Source: Pseudoalteromonas sp. FUC4 (lineage in GTDB: Bacteria; Pseudomonadota; Gammaproteobacteria; Enterobacterales; Alteromonadaceae). From it: DNA of 44,711 nucleotides. Position numbers and translations under genes: made by a program. Shown one piece after another: positions 42,674 through 44,711 of the stretch. Position 1 is the stretch's first letter; every line of letters begins with the position of its first letter. Location: contig NZ_SEUI01000004.1 of NCBI RefSeq assembly GCF_008370255.1, positions 61,738 to 106,448 of the forward strand, in the 5' to 3' direction. Below the pieces are notes generated by a model. The model made no database searches. It was not told the origin of the DNA and was given only the letters and a program-made list of their open reading frames with translations.

Positions 42674-44533
42674 GTGTTAAACAAGTTTCCAGTTTGGAAG
42701 TATTTACTTGTTTTAGCTGTGGTAGCCATTGGCCTTTTATATGCCTCTCCAAACTTGTATGGTCGCGATCCGGCTATACAAGTTTCAGGGGCTAAAGGCG
42801 CTGATGTCGATCTCAGTGTTGTAGACAAAGTAAACGCAATCCTTAAAACAAATAATGTAACCGCTAAATCGACAATACTTGAAGATGGACAAATTTTAGT
42901 TCGTTTAAAAAATGTTGAAGAGCAACTTAAAGCGCATGACTTACTGCGTGATTCGCTGAGCGATGACTACATTTCTGCTATTAATATGGCACCTGCTCAA
43001 CCAGCTTGGTTAAAAGCGGTTGGTGGTAACCCTATGAAGCTAGGTCTTGATTTAAGTGGTGGCGTACATTTCACCATGGAAATCGACATGGCAACAGCGG
43101 TTGATAACCAGCTTGAGCAAATGGAACAAGATTTTCGTAGTGACCTGCGCGAAGAAAAACTACGTTATCGTAGTGTTCGCCGTGTAGCTGGCTCCGATCG
43201 TATGCGTGTAGAAATGCGTACCGAAGAAGACAAAAATGCGGCAGAGAGCTTTTTAGAAACTCGCTACCCGCTAAATGTCTACATTGATGACAGCAGTAAC
43301 GATAAAGCATTTTTTGCGACAATGAGTGAGCAAAAACTCAAAGAGATTCGTGACTACGCTATCAAGCAAAATGAAACGATTATTCGTAACCGTATCAACC
43401 AAATTGGTGTTGCAGAGCCTAACGTACAACGCCAAGGCGCTGAGCGTATTATTGTTCAACTACCAGGCATTCAAGACACTGCACGTGCTAAAGAAATTTT
43501 AGGCGCGACAGCAACACTTGAATTTCGTGAAGTAGACGAAAACGCAGATATTAGTGCTGCTGCTCAAGGTCGTATCCCAGCAGGTACTGAAATGATCATG
43601 AGCCGCGACGGTTACCCTGTTGTACTTAAAAAGCGTATTATTCTAGAGGGCAGCCATATTACGGGCGCGCAATCTGGCGCTGATGAATACCAACGTCCGC
43701 AAGTAAGTATTACGTTAGATAGCAAAGGTGGGGCAAAAATGAATGCCTTTACCAAGCGTGCTATTGGTAAGCGTATGGCAACGGTATTTATTGAGTACAA
43801 GCCATCAGGTAAAAAAGATGCAGACGGTAAAGCGCTTCCGCCTATTAAGGTTGAAGAAGTTATTAACGTGGCAACTATTCAAGCTCGTCTTGATCGCTCG
43901 TTCCGTATTACCGGCATTGATAACCCAGCAGAAGCACATAATTTAAGTTTACTACTTCGTGCTGGTGCACTTGTAGCGCCAATTCAAATTGTTGAAGAGC
44001 GCACAGTAGGTCCAAGCTTAGGACAAGAAAATATTGAAGCGGGTATGACTGCGGTTGCACTTGGCTTTGCGTTTGTTCTTGTGTTTATGCTTGTGTACTA
44101 CAAAGGTTTTGGTATGGTTGCAAACCTTGCGCTTGCGGCTAACTTAGTACTAATTGTAGGTGTTATGTCTTTAATTCCGGGCGCTACACTTACGCTACCT
44201 GGTATTGCCGGTATTGTATTAACGGTAGGCATGGCGGTTGATGCTAACGTACTTATTTTTGAACGTATTCGTGAAGAGCTGGCCGATGGCCGTAGCCCTC
44301 AACAAGCGATTCATTTTGGTTACGATAGCGCATTTAGCACTATATTTGATGCCAACATCACGACACTAATTGCTGCCATTATACTGTTTGCAGTGGGCAC
44401 TGGTCCAATTGCGGGCTTTGCAGTGACACTTGCGATAGGTATTTTAACTTCAATGTTTACAGCCATCGTTGGTACCCGTGCGGTAATCAACTTATTTGTT
44501 GGTGGTAAACGCATTGATAAACTTTCGATTTAA
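42674..44533 (+). CDS. secD: Protein translocase subunit SecD
   Basis: A 619-residue protein. Helix 1 is near the N-terminus ([20 protein letters not shown]). A large periplasmic P1 region contains [17 protein letters not shown]. Five helices near the C-terminus carry the motif [19 protein letters not shown], including the conserved Asp for proton use. It begins with GTG, with AAGGA seven bases upstream. It pulls translocating proteins into the periplasm using the proton gradient. Confidence 0.97.
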   Translation: MLNKFPVWKYLLVLAVVAIGLLYASPNLYGRDPAIQVSGAKGADVDLSVVDKVNAILKTNNVTAKSTILEDGQILVRLKNVEEQLKAHDLLRDSLSDDYISAINMAPAQPAWLKAVGGNPMKLGLDLSGGVHFTMEIDMATAVDNQLEQMEQDFRSDLREEKLRYRSVRRVAGSDRMRVEMRTEEDKNAAESFLETRYPLNVYIDDSSNDKAFFATMSEQKLKEIRDYAIKQNETIIRNRINQIGVAEPNVQRQGAERIIVQLPGIQDTARAKEILGATATLEFREVDENADISAAAQGRIPAGTEMIMSRDGYPVVLKKRIILEGSHITGAQSGADEYQRPQVSITLDSKGGAKMNAFTKRAIGKRMATVFIEYKPSGKKDADGKALPPIKVEEVINVATIQARLDRSFRITGIDNPAEAHNLSLLLRAGALVAPIQIVEERTVGPSLGQENIEAGMTAVALGFAFVLVFMLVYYKGFGMVANLALAANLVLIVGVMSLIPGATLTLPGIAGIVLTVGMAVDANVLIFERIREELADGRSPQQAIHFGYDSAFSTIFDANITTLIAAIILFAVGTGPIAGFAVTLAIGILTSMFTAIVGTRAVINLFVGGKRIDKLSI

Positions 44534-44542
44534 GGAGCAGAC

Positions 44543-44711
44543 ATGCAAATTTTAAGTTTGGGTAGTAGAACCCTTCGTTTCATGTCTCTTCGAAAAGTGG
44601 CTATGGGTTTCTCGACGCTACTAATTTTAGCGTCGTTTGCATCAATTTTTATCAAAGGCTTAAACTTTGGTTTAGATTTTACCGGCGGGACTGCGGTAGA
44701 AGTGGGTTTTT
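44543..44711 (+). CDS. secF: Protein translocase subunit SecF, 3' part beyond the window
   Basis: The first 56 codons are present, starting at ATG 44543 with AAGGAG seven bases upstream and 9 bases after the secD stop. They encode helix 1 (VAMGFSTLLILASFASIFI) and the SecF motif LNFGLDFTGGTAVEV. The window ends inside the P1 domain. Confidence 0.95.
   Translation, partial: MQILSLGSRTLRFMSLRKVAMGFSTLLILASFASIFIKGLNFGLDFTGGTAVEVGF

Overview
The window looks like chromosomal DNA of an AT-rich marine gammaproteobacterium, most likely Pseudoalteromonas or a close Alteromonadales relative. This is judged from the style of the proteins (SlyD, MltD, ZapA with a TIGR02449 partner, very long PstC and PstA, the Tgt-YajC-SecD-SecF block) and from an AT-rich intergenic palindromic repeat. 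No phage, transposase, CRISPR array or conventional defence island is visible. The window cuts a gene at each end: a sensor kinase on the left and secF on the right.

Layout. 1-3010 (minus): a periplasmic solute-binding protein translationally coupled to a membrane sensor kinase, with a 13-bp tandem repeat upstream. 3242-3403: a lone tRNA-Ala(TGC) with its own promoter. 3484-6741: a small lipoprotein, a ProXp-ala/YbaK-type deacylase, an MFS transporter, a DUF2058 protein and a monohaem cytochrome c. 6907-10954: four sugar-acid-type enzymes (class II aldolase-like protein and enolase-superfamily dehydratase on plus; amidohydrolase/lactonase and SDR on minus) around a small lipoprotein. 10976-15755: slyD, mltD, a periplasmic metallo-beta-lactamase-fold protein, zapA and its TIGR02449 partner, then rlmJ. 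15860-19694: a YbaY-META lipoprotein, PhnA, a solute-binding-protein fragment, an EAL-HDOD protein and a PqiA-like membrane protein.

19759-26457 is a copper/silver export module: a Met/Cys/His-rich secreted protein, a MITE-like palindromic element, then a CusCBA-type RND system. CusA keeps the three export methionines with E. coli spacing. The adaptor carries a fused CusF-like domain that has lost most of its copper ligands. 26663-27771 holds an orphan helical protein and a GcvR-like ACT protein.

28087-35790 is phosphate uptake: a clear Pho box, then pstC-pstA-pstB-phoU without pstS, then a DUF47/PhoU-like gene paired with a Pit permease. 35873-39764 holds an OxyR-type regulator with both redox cysteines, a small membrane protein, and an 843-residue cyclic-di-GMP enzyme with two degenerate receiver domains. 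39951-44711 is the conserved queuosine and Sec block: queA, tgt, yajC, secD, secF (partial).

I found no single obviously new large system. The best leads are the split sugar-acid enzyme set with altered active-site residues, the binding-protein/kinase pair with a variable-looking repeat, the degenerate CusF domain, the hairpin just before oxyR, and the MITE-like element in the copper locus.
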